This document shows, in pieces, positions 7,226 to 16,135 of a DNA stretch of 64,000 nt. The DNA is from Pseudomonadota bacterium (lineage in GTDB: Bacteria; Myxococcota_A; UBA796; CAJQPC01). How positions within the stretch are numbered: position 1 is the stretch's first letter; each line of letters starts with the position of its first letter. A program made the position numbers and the translations under genes. The DNA lies in contig JAAESX010000100.1 in the NCBI GenBank assembly GCA_024228935.1, forward strand, positions 1-64,000, written 5' to 3'. The notes beneath the pieces are model-generated. The model ran no database searches and had not been told where the DNA came from. It saw only the letters and a list, made by a program, of their open reading frames with translations.

Positions 7226-9460
7226 ATGACCTGGAAGCCCACCGCCTGCTTTCTCTGCAGCATCAACTGCGGCCTGCAGGTGCAGACCGAAGGCCGGCAC
7301 CTGACACGGATTCGAGGGGACAAGGGCCACCCGGGCAGCCGCGGATATGTCTGTGAGAAGCCCCAGCGCCTGGACCGCTACCAGAACGCTGCGGATCGGC
7401 TCGACAGCCCGCTTCGGCGGTGTGCAGACGGCACGTTCGAGCGCGTGACCTGGGATGTGGCCATTTCGACGATCGCCAGGAAGCTCCTTGAACTTCGCGG
7501 GGCGCATGGCGGCGAGGCCTTGTTCTACTACGGCGGCGGCGGGCAAGGAAATCACCTGGGCGGGTCCCTCTACGGGCGGACCCTGCTCGAGCACATCGGG
7601 GCGATCTTCAGCAGCAACGCCCTGGCACAGGAGAAGACGGGCGAGTTCTGGGTGGACAGCAGGCTGTTCGGCAAGGCCCGCTGTCACACGACGGGGGACT
7701 ACCCCAACGCCGAGGTCGCCGTGTTCGTCGGCAAGAACCCCTGGCAGTCCCACGGGTTCCCGCGAGCCCGCGTCGTCTTGCGCCAGATCGCACGCGATCC
7801 GGATCGACTCCTGGTCGTCATCGACCCCAAGGTCAGCGAGACGGCCGCGATGGCCGATGTCCACCTGCGCGTCCGGCCCGGCACGGACGCGTTCCTGCTG
7901 TCAGCGATGGTCGCCGTCCTGTTCGACGAGGACCTGCTCGACCAGGAGTTCGTCGGCCAGCACACGAACGGCGTCGAGGCCCTCGAGGCCATGGCCCAGG
8001 CCATCGACATCTCGGCGAACTGTGTGTGCTCCGGCGTCGACGAGGAGACCGTGCGGAGTGTCGTCCGCCGGATGGCGCGAGCCCGCGGCGTCTCGATCTT
8101 CGAGGACCTGGGCATCCAGCAGGCGCCGAACTCGACGCTGAACAGCTACCTCGAGAAGCTGCTGTTCCTGCTCACCGGGAGCTTCGGCGTCGAGGGTGGG
8201 ATGAACCTGCACACCGGTCTCGGGAGCCTGGGCGGAAGCCGTCACTGCCGGGGCCGGGTCAGCCCGGTCACCCAATCGCGGCTCATCACGGGGCTGGTGC
8301 CGTGCAACGCCATCCCCGACGAGATCCTCACGGACCACCCGGACCGGTTCCGCGCGATGATCGTCGAGAGCGCCAACCCCGTGCACAGCCTGGCGGACTC
8401 GCCACGGATGCGCGAGGCCATGCGAGCGCTGGACTTCAGCGTGGTCATCGACGTCGCGATGACCGAGACCGCGCGCGAGGCCGACTGGGTCCTGCCGGCC
8501 ACCTCGCAGCTGGCCAAGTGGGAGTGCAGCTTCTTCACGCTGGAGTTCCCACACAACGTCTTCCACCTGCGTCCGCCCGTGCTCGAGCCGCTGCCCGGCA
8601 CACTGCCCGAGCCCGAGATCCACAGCCGCCTGCTCGAAGCGATGGGTGCGCTCGACGGCATCGATCTGGAGCCGCTCCGCGCTGCCGCTGCCCAGGGTCC
8701 GATGGTCTACGGCATGGCCTTCATGCAGGCCATGGGCGACCGTCGGATCCGCGACCTGTCACCTGTCGTGCTGTACCGGACGATGGGGCCGCTGTTGCCG
8801 GACGGGGCCGACGCCGCCGCAGCGCTCCTGCTGCTGGCCCAGCGCTGCGCCCAGGTCTACCCGCGCTCGGTCAAGGCGGCCGGCATCGAAGGCGACGGCC
8901 CGATGCTGGCTCTGAACCTGTTCCGCGCGATGTTCGAGAACCCGTCTGGGTTCGTGTTCAGCCACTGCGAGTACGACGAGACGCTGAAGCGCCTGGAGAC
9001 GCCGGACAAGAAGGTCCACCTGGTCATCGGCGAGCTCCTTCAGGAGCTGGCGACGCTGGATCCCACGCAGCCGCCGCCGCCCAGTCCGTGGCCGCTGATC
9101 CTGGCGGCCGGCGAGCGTCGCTCCAGCACGTCCAACACGATCTATCGGGATCCGGCCGGCCGAGCCTCGCAGGACCAGGCCTTGAGGGTCAGTCCGGATG
9201 ACGCACAGACCCTTGGCCTCGCGACCGGGGACACCGCTCGGCTGACGACGAAGCGGGGGCAGGCCGACGTCCTGGTCGAGGTGTCGGACCGGATGCTGCC
9301 CGGACACATCGCGCTCCCCAACGGCCAGGGGCTCTCGTACGACGGCGGCATGCACGGCGTGGCTCCGAACGAGCTGACCTCGGGCGAGGATCAGGACTGG
9401 CTCGCCGGGACGCCGTGGCACAAGCACGTGCGGGCTCGGCTCGAGGCGCTGCCCGTCTAG
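7226..9460 (+). CDS. Molybdopterin oxidoreductase (DMSO-reductase / formate dehydrogenase-like)
   Basis: 744 residues. ATG 7226 is chosen because GGAGA sits 6 bases before it and MTWKPTACFLCSINCG puts the Fe-S motif at the start; ATG 7202 is also in frame. Cys8, 11, 15 and 43 (C-x2-C-x3-C-x27-C) bind a [4Fe-4S] cluster. Typical Mo-bis-MGD regions follow: FYYGGGGQGNHLGG, HTTGDYPNAEVAVFVGKNPW, and the C-terminal molybdopterin dinucleotide-binding domain with LPNGQGLSYDGG. There is no Tat signal, so the enzyme is cytoplasmic. The substrate cannot be told from sequence; single-subunit members of this group include formate dehydrogenase-like and nitrate reductase-like enzymes. No accessory subunit or cofactor gene is adjacent. 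Confidence 0.88.
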   Translation: MTWKPTACFLCSINCGLQVQTEGRHLTRIRGDKGHPGSRGYVCEKPQRLDRYQNAADRLDSPLRRCADGTFERVTWDVAISTIARKLLELRGAHGGEALFYYGGGGQGNHLGGSLYGRTLLEHIGAIFSSNALAQEKTGEFWVDSRLFGKARCHTTGDYPNAEVAVFVGKNPWQSHGFPRARVVLRQIARDPDRLLVVIDPKVSETAAMADVHLRVRPGTDAFLLSAMVAVLFDEDLLDQEFVGQHTNGVEALEAMAQAIDISANCVCSGVDEETVRSVVRRMARARGVSIFEDLGIQQAPNSTLNSYLEKLLFLLTGSFGVEGGMNLHTGLGSLGGSRHCRGRVSPVTQSRLITGLVPCNAIPDEILTDHPDRFRAMIVESANPVHSLADSPRMREAMRALDFSVVIDVAMTETAREADWVLPATSQLAKWECSFFTLEFPHNVFHLRPPVLEPLPGTLPEPEIHSRLLEAMGALDGIDLEPLRAAAAQGPMVYGMAFMQAMGDRRIRDLSPVVLYRTMGPLLPDGADAAAALLLLAQRCAQVYPRSVKAAGIEGDGPMLALNLFRAMFENPSGFVFSHCEYDETLKRLETPDKKVHLVIGELLQELATLDPTQPPPPSPWPLILAAGERRSSTSNTIYRDPAGRASQDQALRVSPDDAQTLGLATGDTARLTTKRGQADVLVEVSDRMLPGHIALPNGQGLSYDGGMHGVAPNELTSGEDQDWLAGTPWHKHVRARLEALPV

Positions 9461-10693
9461 TCGCAGGTCATCGCGGTCGCGTACTCCACGCGCACGATCT
9501 GCCCGGGCTCGAGCTCGACCAGCGGCAGGACCGAGAGCCACTCGTCGTCGTAGGCGAACTCGACCTCCTCGCCGTCGACCGAGACGGTGAGCGTCTCCAT
9601 CACGAGCTCGCCGGTCGCCAGCGGGAAGTGCTCGGCGGCGGCGGGCTCGAACATGGCGCCGCGCACATCGCGGAAGACGTCTCCCCACGCATCCGTGCAG
9701 ATGGCGTGGATGGACCCCTGGGTCAGCTCGGCGGCTTCGACGTAGCCATGCCCGGCCTTGGCCTCGTTCCCGGCGTACGAACACCCCTCGGGGACGTCGC
9801 CGACGACGACGTGCAGGCGTGTCCAGGGGCTGGTGTCCCAGTACTCCGGGACCACGTACGCGTAGCCATTCGACGAAGGCGACTGGTCGGCCTCGTCGCT
9901 CACGATGACGACGTGAGGGGTCGCGCCGTCTCGGAACACGCTGGAGTTGCAGCCCACTCTCCGGTCCCACGCCAGGGCGTGCTTCGCCAGCGTCAGCCCC
10001 GCCTCGGAGAACAGACCGCCCGAGCCCTCGGCGGCCTGCCTGAGCAGGTCGGTCTGGTCGACGTCGTCGATCACGTCGATGTTGTGGCAGCCGTTGTCCG
10101 CGGTCACCACGGCCAGCAGCCAGTCCGCATCGGCGGTGTCCAGGTACTGCAGGAACAGCGGCGCGGCGTCGAGCATCGCCTCGGTGTCCCGCTCCATCGA
10201 GCCCGTCCGGTCGACGATCAGCACGATGTCCATGCGGTCCAGCTCGGGGACCGTCCACTCGTGCACGTACTCGACGGTGTCGTCCGGCGAGGTGCCCTCC
10301 AGCAGCTGGGGGACCCTCAGGTCCTGGACCGACGAGGCGATCCACAGCTCTCCCTCGATGTCGCCGAGCTCCGGCGCAACACCCAGCACGTCGATGTCGG
10401 TCGACTCGCCCGGCCCGAGCGTGACCGGCACCTCGAAGTCGTGCGAGAAGTCCGCTCCCACCTGGGCGATCGAGGTCGGCTCGAGCGCGACGGTCCCCTG
10501 GTTGGTGAGCGTCAGGACGCCATCGATCGGGCAGTCCACTTCGGCTCGTCCCAGGTCCAGTTCGGCGGGCTCGGCCACCAGGTCGCCGGCCAGACCGGCG
10601 GGCAGCTCCCACTCGGGAGTCACACGGTCGACCTCGTAGGTCGGGGAGGAGGGAGCCGTTGGTGGCCCCCCCACAGGCCAGGACGAACCACAT
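9457..10693 (-). CDS. VWA-domain lipoprotein, frameshifted at a seven-C tract
   Basis: The main frame (9457-10674) encodes about 400 residues with an abnormal-spindle/HYDIN-like immunoglobulin domain (ELDLGRAEVDCPIDGVLTLTN) and a von Willebrand A domain with MIDAS motif DRTGSM, plus paired cysteines. Its lipoprotein leader, MWFVLACGG from ATG 10693, is in a different frame, and the two join exactly across seven C at 10666-10672 (G on the coding strand). Removing one base restores MWFVLACGGPPTAPSSP. This is either a sequencing error or a real slippage site. ACGGTA at 10703-10708 (TACCGT on the coding strand) is a possible -10. Function: extracytoplasmic metal-dependent adhesion, inferred from the fold only. 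It ends convergent with and overlapping the oxidoreductase by 4 bases. Confidence 0.8.
10666..10672. repeat. C7 homopolymer at a frameshift
   Basis: Seven consecutive C lie at the exact point where the lipoprotein leader and the VWA body of the minus-strand gene are out of frame by one. Confidence 0.9.
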
Positions 10694-10722
10694 CACACAG
10701 TGACGGTACCCTCTGGGGCGGC

Positions 10723-10741
10723 GTCATCGGCGGGTCATCGG
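10723..10741 (+). promoter_or_regulatory. Tandem GTCATCGG box A
   Basis: GTCATCGG at 10723-10730 and again at 10734-10741, 11 bases apart. The second copy ends 31 bases before the GTG at 10773. AGTCTC at 10762-10767 lies 20 bases after the second copy, as in boxes B and C. Confidence 0.75.
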
Positions 10742-10772
10742 CGCTGACGCCACCCGCGGGCAGTCTCCCGGT

Positions 10773-12251
10773 GTGAAGTCGCACAAGCCCGTCCAGAGTC
10801 CCGGGGTCCTCCCGGCCGCCCCTGCGGTCGAGGTCGCCGAGGCGCCCCGCAGCAACGCGGCGCTCGCCGAGACCCTGTTCAACCGCCAGGGTGTGGGAGC
10901 CGAGACCTCGTCCAGCCGGGTGCGCGGAGACCTGGACTGGCTCGAGGGCTGGCTCGAGGAGGGCCCCTCCGACCTGGGCACGGTGAACGAGGGCCAGGTT
11001 CGCGACAGCGTGTCCGGCAGCACCCAGCTGGGTCCGGTGCAGGCGAGCGGCAGAGCGTCGGGGCGGGTCGACGAGAACGGCCCGAGCGGGACCGCCAGCG
11101 GTCGGCTGCAGGCGGAGGCGGGCCCCTTCGACGCCAGCCTGAGCGGGGGAGCGCGGGCCTCGCGTCGCGGCGTGACCGGGTCGGGAGAGGCCACGCTGGG
11201 GGCGAGCCACTCCGGCCAGACCCTGGGCATCGACCACCGCGTCGCCGGGTCCGTCGCGGTGGACACCGACGGCAAGGTGAAGCCCAAGGCCTCGGCCGCG
11301 GCGAGTCACAGCGGAACGACCGCGGGCATCGATCACACCCTCGGCGGCACGGTGGGGCTGGACGCCAAGGGCAAGCCGACCGCCAAGGCCTCGGCCAAGG
11401 CGTCGGTCACCCAGGGCACGACCACCGCGTCGCTCGAGGCGGACACCTCGCGCACGGTGCGGGTGTCGGTCGGCGGGAAGGACGACGCCGAGCTGGTCGA
11501 GATCGAGCGGGACCTGGGTCACAGCCAGGCGAGCGTCCGAGCGCTGGGGGCTGAAGCGGGAGCGAGGTTGGGCGGGTCGCGGGGACCCGATGGCACCCGC
11601 CTCGATGCTTCGGCGGAGGCGGCGCTCACGCTGGTCGAGGGGCGGGTGGACGGAGAGCACGAGGTCGCCCGGATCGGCGCCGACGCCGCCCGGGTCGAGG
11701 GGGCCCTGACGGGGGCCGCTGAGGCTCGCGCGACGGCCAAGGGGAGCGCCAGCGCGTCGGGAGACAAGGCGGAGCTGGCCGGAGAGCTGAAGCTGTTCGC
11801 GGGGGCCAAGGCCGGCGCCGAGATCGAGGGTGCCCTGACCTGGGACCGCAAGGACTACAGCGAGCTGCTCGCGGACTACGCCGACAACATCCCCGGGAAC
11901 CTGGACGACGCGCTGCTGGACAAGCTGCCGCAGGCCTTCTGGGAGCGAGCGAGCAAGATCCTCTTCGGCGTCGGCCGCACCGAGCTCATCCGTGGTGGGG
12001 TGGGCGTCGATGCACGGGCCGGCGCCGGAGCCGAGGCCAAGGGCAAGGTCGCGGCGGACGGCGGCCTGGTCTCGGCCGAGGCGAGCGCAGGGGCGGCCCT
12101 GGGGGTCGGCGGCGGGCTGAAGGCCAAGGTCGGCGTCAACCCGCTCGACCTGCTCCGGCGGGCTGCGGTCGGGGGCATGCACGTGGTGAACGACGCGTTC
12201 GGCCTGGCCGAGGGGGCCCTTCGCCGGCTGCGTGGCGTCGAGAAACCCTGA
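10773..12251 (+). CDS. Repetitive Ala/Gly/Ser-rich protein under tandem box A
   Basis: 492 residues, GTG start, no signal peptide or membrane helix; not recognised as a named family. Residues about 90-460 are low-complexity Ala/Gly/Lys/Glu-rich with imperfect repeats of about 33 residues, for example ASHSGQTLGIDHRVAGSVAV followed by ASHSGTTAGIDHTLGGTVGL. A less repetitive stretch (YSELLADYADNIPGNLDDALLDKLPQAFWERA, split here as YSELLADYADNIPGN and LDDALLDKLPQAFW) lies near residue 370. The N-terminus has SNAALAETL, similar to the [G/S]NxA[V/L]xxxL motif in the nearby protease. The shared box and neighbourhood suggest cargo, effector or a structural partner of the spike proteins (inference). 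No toxin active site is visible. Confidence 0.7.
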   Translation: MKSHKPVQSPGVLPAAPAVEVAEAPRSNAALAETLFNRQGVGAETSSSRVRGDLDWLEGWLEEGPSDLGTVNEGQVRDSVSGSTQLGPVQASGRASGRVDENGPSGTASGRLQAEAGPFDASLSGGARASRRGVTGSGEATLGASHSGQTLGIDHRVAGSVAVDTDGKVKPKASAAASHSGTTAGIDHTLGGTVGLDAKGKPTAKASAKASVTQGTTTASLEADTSRTVRVSVGGKDDAELVEIERDLGHSQASVRALGAEAGARLGGSRGPDGTRLDASAEAALTLVEGRVDGEHEVARIGADAARVEGALTGAAEARATAKGSASASGDKAELAGELKLFAGAKAGAEIEGALTWDRKDYSELLADYADNIPGNLDDALLDKLPQAFWERASKILFGVGRTELIRGGVGVDARAGAGAEAKGKVAADGGLVSAEASAGAALGVGGGLKAKVGVNPLDLLRRAAVGGMHVVNDAFGLAEGALRRLRGVEKP

Positions 12252-12254
12252 GCC

Positions 12255-12273
12255 GTCATCGGCGCGTCATCGG
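12255..12273 (+). promoter_or_regulatory. Tandem GTCATCGG box B
   Basis: GTCATCGG at 12255-12262 and 12266-12273, again 11 bases apart and ending 31 bases before the ATG at 12305, the same distance as box A. AGACTC follows at 12294-12299. The box begins 3 bases after the stop of the upstream gene. Confidence 0.75.
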
Positions 12274-12304
12274 CTCCGACATCGCCCCCGAGGAGACTCT
12301 CCCC

Positions 12305-12802
12305 ATGCTCGACCATCCCCGCATTCGACGCGCCGCTCGGCTCTCGGGCATCCGCCACTTCGAGGAGTGGACGCGGGACCCTCGCGACTACCTCGTCTGT
12401 CGGCACCGCCTGGAGCTGCGGCACCACCGTGTCTGGGAGCTGGGGCCCGCGTACGGGCCGCCTGTCGGTCTGGTCGTGACCGAGTCCCTCCTGACCGGCG
12501 TCTTGCGGGTCACGTCCGAGGACCCGGCCGCGACGAACCGGGTCCTGGCGTGTGAGGCCATCGCGTTCGGCGACCTGCCGGTGGTCTGCTTCGAGCTGCT
12601 GCGGACCATCGGGGCCGGCGAGCGGCACCTGCTGGGCCTCGACGCCGTGACGCGGCGTGACCGGACGATGCGGGTTCGCTTTGCCGTCGAGAGCACCTCG
12701 TACGGCATCACCCAGTGGACCTGCGAGTTCGGCCCCCACGGCTCCAGGCGGCGGATCGAGCCCATCGTCACGTCCGGGGCCTGGGCCGCCGAGGCCTGCT
12801 GA
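12305..12802 (+). CDS. Protein of unknown function, first gene of the protease-kinase operon
   Basis: 165 residues, ATG preceded by GAGGAG at 12290-12295. No signal peptide, membrane segment or motif that I recognise. It is a mixed alpha/beta sequence with several cysteines (YLVCRHRLELRHHRVWELG, LPVVCFELL, ITQWTCEFG). It is the first gene after tandem box B and its stop overlaps the start of the protease gene (TGATG), so the two are translationally coupled. Small proteins in this position in secretion loci are often adaptors or immunity proteins, but nothing in the sequence proves that here. Confidence 0.7.
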   Translation: MLDHPRIRRAARLSGIRHFEEWTRDPRDYLVCRHRLELRHHRVWELGPAYGPPVGLVVTESLLTGVLRVTSEDPAATNRVLACEAIAFGDLPVVCFELLRTIGAGERHLLGLDAVTRRDRTMRVRFAVESTSYGITQWTCEFGPHGSRRRIEPIVTSGAWAAEAC

Positions 12803-13608
12803 TGCCTGGCTTCAGACGACGCCCCGTGCATCGACGCCAGCGGCACGGCGCGCGGCGCCACCAGCGTCCGGCGCCCGGGCCCACCGCAGGCGATGTCGAC
12901 GAGCTCCAGCCGTATGGAAACCAGGCGGTCCAGGACCAGCTCCAGGAGCAGTCTGTCGAGGAGCAGTCTGTCAAGGAGGAGTCTGTCGAGGAGGAGTCTG
13001 TCAAGGAGGAGTCCGTCGAGGAGGAGGTCGAGGAGGAGGGGCCCCAGGCCGAGATCCACGACCAGTACCGGCTGAACCACGAGTGGAACGACGGCTTCTG
13101 CGGCATCGCGACCCTGCTCACGACCCTGTCGGGCCTCGGTGTGGACCACGGCGTCGATCCGTCCAATCGCGCCGATCTCGCCGCGTTCAGTCGGGGGATC
13201 TACACCCGAGGCGATGGGAGCTCCGGCGCGAAGATGGCCGAGAAGCTGGTCGAGATGGGCCAGAAGGAAGCACGCTTCACGCTGGGAGGCACGGTCTCCG
13301 ACGTCGTGAAGATGGTCGTGGCCGGCAAGCCGGTCCCGGTGGGCGTCCTCAGCGTGGCCGGACAGGTCGTGAAATCGCCTGAGGAGAGCGCTCGGTACAA
13401 GGGCGCCATCCAGGAGGGCGGGCGCCACAGCCATCGTTTCGGGGCCAGCGGCCACTGGCTGACCGTGGTCGGCTTCGAGGGACCGGAGAACAGCCCGACG
13501 TCGCTTCTGGTGAACGACTCGGACACCGGAGCGCAGCTGCGAATGACGCTGGCTGAGCTCTCGACGGCCTCGGACGCGAAGAATGGGATCTGGATGATCG
13601 GATACTGA
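12802..13608 (+). CDS. C39-like (papain-fold) cysteine protease, candidate secreted effector
   Basis: 268 residues. A basic N-terminus is followed by GNQAVQDQL (about 39-47), then an acidic stalk made by a 15-base tandem repeat, and a C-terminal domain with papain-like catalytic residues: Cys100 in GFCGIATL, His218 in GHWLTVVGFE, and an Asp/Asn in VNDSDTG. This arrangement matches C39-like peptidases. No signal peptide is present, so export by a contractile or other dedicated system would fit. The GNxAV-type motif resembles one common in the N-terminal regions of proteins encoded near contractile injection systems (from memory, not searched). It is coupled to the gene before it and lies one base from the kinase gene after it. 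Confidence 0.75.
   Translation: MPGFRRRPVHRRQRHGARRHQRPAPGPTAGDVDELQPYGNQAVQDQLQEQSVEEQSVKEESVEEESVKEESVEEEVEEEGPQAEIHDQYRLNHEWNDGFCGIATLLTTLSGLGVDHGVDPSNRADLAAFSRGIYTRGDGSSGAKMAEKLVEMGQKEARFTLGGTVSDVVKMVVAGKPVPVGVLSVAGQVVKSPEESARYKGAIQEGGRHSHRFGASGHWLTVVGFEGPENSPTSLLVNDSDTGAQLRMTLAELSTASDAKNGIWMIGY
12946..13020 (+). repeat. Five 15-base tandem repeats encoding an acidic stalk
   Basis: Five units of the form GAGSAGTCTGTCRAG (12946-12960, 12961-12975, 12976-12990, 12991-13005, 13006-13020) encode alternating E(Q/E)SVE and E(Q/E)SVK. Units alternate GAG and AAG at the end, so the higher-order period is 30 bases. The array stays in frame and a shorter Glu/Val run follows to 13038. Confidence 0.9.
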
Positions 13609-13609
13609 G

Positions 13610-15166
13610 GTGGTGACGTCGCCCACCTCGGAATCGCTGGCCGCTGGTACGGCGTCGGAAGAGGCCGCGCGCGCTCGCAACATCGGCGTCGTCTTCACGA
13701 TCATCGGGCTCGTCACCGCCATCTGGGCGCCACTGCTGGACGGCGAGCCGGCGCTGAAGCCGGTCGTCGCCGGGGTGATGCTCCTGTTCACCGCCGCGAG
13801 CGCCTGGACCGCCGGCCAGGCGTCGTCCGACCGCTACTCGCTGGCTGGGTTCCGAATCTACGGCGCCATCGCGGTGCTGGCATCGACGATGTGTCTCATC
13901 TACCTGGGGCCGTTCAGCCCGACGGCGCAGGCGGTCACGCTCGGCATCGCGTTCTTCGGCCAGGGCTCGGACCGCGTCGGGGCCTGGGCCATCTGCGTGT
14001 CGTCGATCGTGCTCTACGTGGCGCTGTTCGCCGTGGTCATCGCCGGCGTCGTGCCCGATGTGGGCGTGTTCCGAGGCGACGAGGCCGGGCTCGGTGGCCG
14101 TCTCTTCATGATGGTGGTCGCGCCGCTCGTCCTGGTGGTCACGCTGTCTCAGGCGCGGACGGCACGCGTGGCCCTGTCCGGAGCCATCGAGAAGGTCGTC
14201 GACGCAGGCCTCGAGGAGCGGCGCCGTGACGTCCAGCTCCAGGAGGCCCAGGCCGAGCTGGACCGGTTCGCCGCCCAGGAGGCAGGTCGGATGACGAGCC
14301 ACACGGTGGGCCCGTACCGGCTGGGACGCCTGCTGGGTCGAGGCGGCGTGGGCGAGGTATACGAGGCCCTCGACTCCCGGACGACCCAGGTGCTCGCCGT
14401 CAAGGTCCTGAACGAGGAGTTCAGCCTGGACGAGAACATCCGGGAGCGGTTCGTGCGCGAGGGGGAGATCCTCGCCGCGCTGGACTCGCCCCACGTCGTC
14501 AAGGTGTTCGAGCACGGCGTGCACCAGGGTGTGCCCTACATCGCGATGGAGAAGCTCGTCGGGCGCGATCTGGCGGTCACGCTGCGGCAGTACTCGCGGC
14601 TCTCGGCCGAGCAGGCCAACGTGCTCGCGCATCACTGCGCGGCGGGCCTTCGGGCGGCTCATGCTGCGGGCGTCATCCATCGCGACATCAAGCCGCGGAA
14701 CATCTTCCTCACCGCCGACGGCAACTGGAAGATCCTGGACTTCGGTGTGTCCAAGCTGGCTGGCGCGACCACGGTCCTCACCGTTGGCCAGGTCATCGGG
14801 ACGCCCCACTACATGGCCCCGGAGCAGGCCAACGGCGGGAAGGTCGACCACCGGACGGACATCTATGCGTTGGGTGCGGTGCTCTACCGCGTGCTCACCG
14901 GGCGGACGCCGGTCGAGGGCCGTGGACATCGGGCGCTTCTGGCTGCGGCGGTCCGTCGGCCGCTTCGTCCCCGGGCCATCGCGCCGGACATCTCGCCCGA
15001 GGTCGAGGCCGTCCTGGCCTGTGCGATGGCCGGGGACATCGCCCTGCGGTTCGAGTCGATCGACGACATGGACCGGGCGATGACCCAGGCGGTGAGCGGG
15101 AAGCTCGGGCCCCGGTGGTGGCGACGAGCCGCGGTCGTCAAGTGGCGGAAGCCCGCGGGCGCCTGA
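13610..15166 (+). CDS. Membrane Ser/Thr protein kinase (PknB-type) with N-terminal multi-helix domain
   Basis: 518 residues, GTG 13610 (GTG 13613 also possible), one base after the protease stop. Residues about 25-190 contain five or six hydrophobic helices, followed by a helical linker (EERRRDVQLQEAQAELDRF) and a complete kinase domain from about 233: glycine loop GRGGVGEV, Lys in LAVKVL, HRDIKPRN, DFGVSK, and MAPEQ. All catalytic residues are present. The kinase comes after the membrane domain, the reverse of the usual PknB order, so the membrane part is probably a sensor. A second kinase with the same layout lies at 18451-20001. The gene is convergent with the PAAR-lysozyme gene, 6 bases apart. 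Confidence 0.9.
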   Translation: MVTSPTSESLAAGTASEEAARARNIGVVFTIIGLVTAIWAPLLDGEPALKPVVAGVMLLFTAASAWTAGQASSDRYSLAGFRIYGAIAVLASTMCLIYLGPFSPTAQAVTLGIAFFGQGSDRVGAWAICVSSIVLYVALFAVVIAGVVPDVGVFRGDEAGLGGRLFMMVVAPLVLVVTLSQARTARVALSGAIEKVVDAGLEERRRDVQLQEAQAELDRFAAQEAGRMTSHTVGPYRLGRLLGRGGVGEVYEALDSRTTQVLAVKVLNEEFSLDENIRERFVREGEILAALDSPHVVKVFEHGVHQGVPYIAMEKLVGRDLAVTLRQYSRLSAEQANVLAHHCAAGLRAAHAAGVIHRDIKPRNIFLTADGNWKILDFGVSKLAGATTVLTVGQVIGTPHYMAPEQANGGKVDHRTDIYALGAVLYRVLTGRTPVEGRGHRALLAAAVRRPLRPRAIAPDISPEVEAVLACAMAGDIALRFESIDDMDRAMTQAVSGKLGPRWWRRAAVVKWRKPAGA

Positions 15167-15172
15167 CCCGGC

Positions 15173-16135
15173 CTACTTCACCGATCGGGGCATGTGCGCG
15201 ACACACGACCCGATGTTGGCCTTCTTCGTCTCCTGCCCGGGATGGGCCACGGAGATGATCCCCTTGTAGTTGCAGCGCAGCAGCGCCACCTCGGGGATGG
15301 CCAGGTCCTTCAGCGTCTCGAGCGCCAGCTTCGCCTTGCGTGCGCGCTTCAGGCGCCGGTCCATGTGCGGCTTGCTGGCGCGCTCGAAGTTGTTCTCGAA
15401 GTAGCGGGTGGCGCCGTCCAGGTTCGTCTGGGACTTGAAGCCATCGAGCCCGTTGCCGGACCAGTGGTTCAGGTCGCCCCACCCCTGGCCCTGCATCTCG
15501 GCCATCAGGTAGTCGTAGTTGGCGTTGTACGACGTGGGGTCGAGCCCCTTCGCCGAGCTCCACGCCTCGAACTCGCTGCGTCGGCTGTACGACCACTGGA
15601 TCCAGCCGCGGCCGACACCCGTTCCGTACTCCGAGTCCGCGCGGAAGAAGTCCGACTCCTGCAGGATGTTGCCCATCATCCCCGCCGACTGCGTCGCGCT
15701 GTAGCCGTCCTCCATCATGTCGGTCATCGCCTGGAGCGCGATGTCCGAGTTCGGGAAGCCGGCGCTCATGTCCGAGCACTTGCCGGTCTGCACGCCGGGC
15801 GCCCAGACGCTGGCCGGCTGGTAGTCGCAGGGCAGGTAGTCCCCCTTCCCATCGGGCCGCATCTTGCACTTCGCCTGCCACGGCTTGATGTGCTTGTCCC
15901 GCTCGTTGTCCTGGATGGCGGCCTGTTTCCGCCCCTCGATGAGAGGGCGGGCCTCGGGAACCAGCAGCGTGTTGATCTTCTTGCCGGGGACCGTCTGGTT
16001 GCACAGGATCGTCGCCCCCTCGACGACGATGCGGACCATGCCGGACTGGCTCGTGAGGCTCTTCTTCAGCTGGGCAAAGAGCTTCTTCGCCTGGCTCTGG
16101 GCCTGCTGGCTGGCCTGCTTGGGGGCGGCCGGCAT
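15173..16135 (-). CDS. PAAR-like (DUF4280-type) spike tip with an inserted phage-tail-lysozyme domain
   Basis: 320 residues. The N-terminal part has the DUF4280 pattern (VEGATILCNQ, then D-N-E-R-D...IKPW, CDYQP, W) and the C-terminal part has the matching end, LLRCNYKGIISVAHPGQ, which in DUF4280 proteins closes the same domain. Between them (about residues 125-270) lies a phage-tail-lysozyme-like domain: GYSATQSAGMMGNILQESDF, GRGWIQWSYSRR. The catalytic Glu is probably in LQESD. So a muramidase appears to be inserted into a loop of a cone-shaped spike tip. Predicted role: tip of a puncturing device that also cuts peptidoglycan. The start overlaps the stop of the gp5-like gene before it (TGATG). 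Confidence 0.8.
   Translation of the reverse strand: MPAAPKQASQQAQSQAKKLFAQLKKSLTSQSGMVRIVVEGATILCNQTVPGKKINTLLVPEARPLIEGRKQAAIQDNERDKHIKPWQAKCKMRPDGKGDYLPCDYQPASVWAPGVQTGKCSDMSAGFPNSDIALQAMTDMMEDGYSATQSAGMMGNILQESDFFRADSEYGTGVGRGWIQWSYSRRSEFEAWSSAKGLDPTSYNANYDYLMAEMQGQGWGDLNHWSGNGLDGFKSQTNLDGATRYFENNFERASKPHMDRRLKRARKAKLALETLKDLAIPEVALLRCNYKGIISVAHPGQETKKANIGSCVAHMPRSVK

Noticed and set aside
7226..9460. Selenocysteine in the molybdopterin oxidoreductase
   Set aside because: The frame is uninterrupted and no TGA occurs inside it, so this enzyme is not a selenoprotein although some relatives are.
12946..13038. Possible CRISPR array
   Set aside because: The 15-base units are contiguous with no unique spacers and keep the protease gene in frame, so they are a coding repeat.
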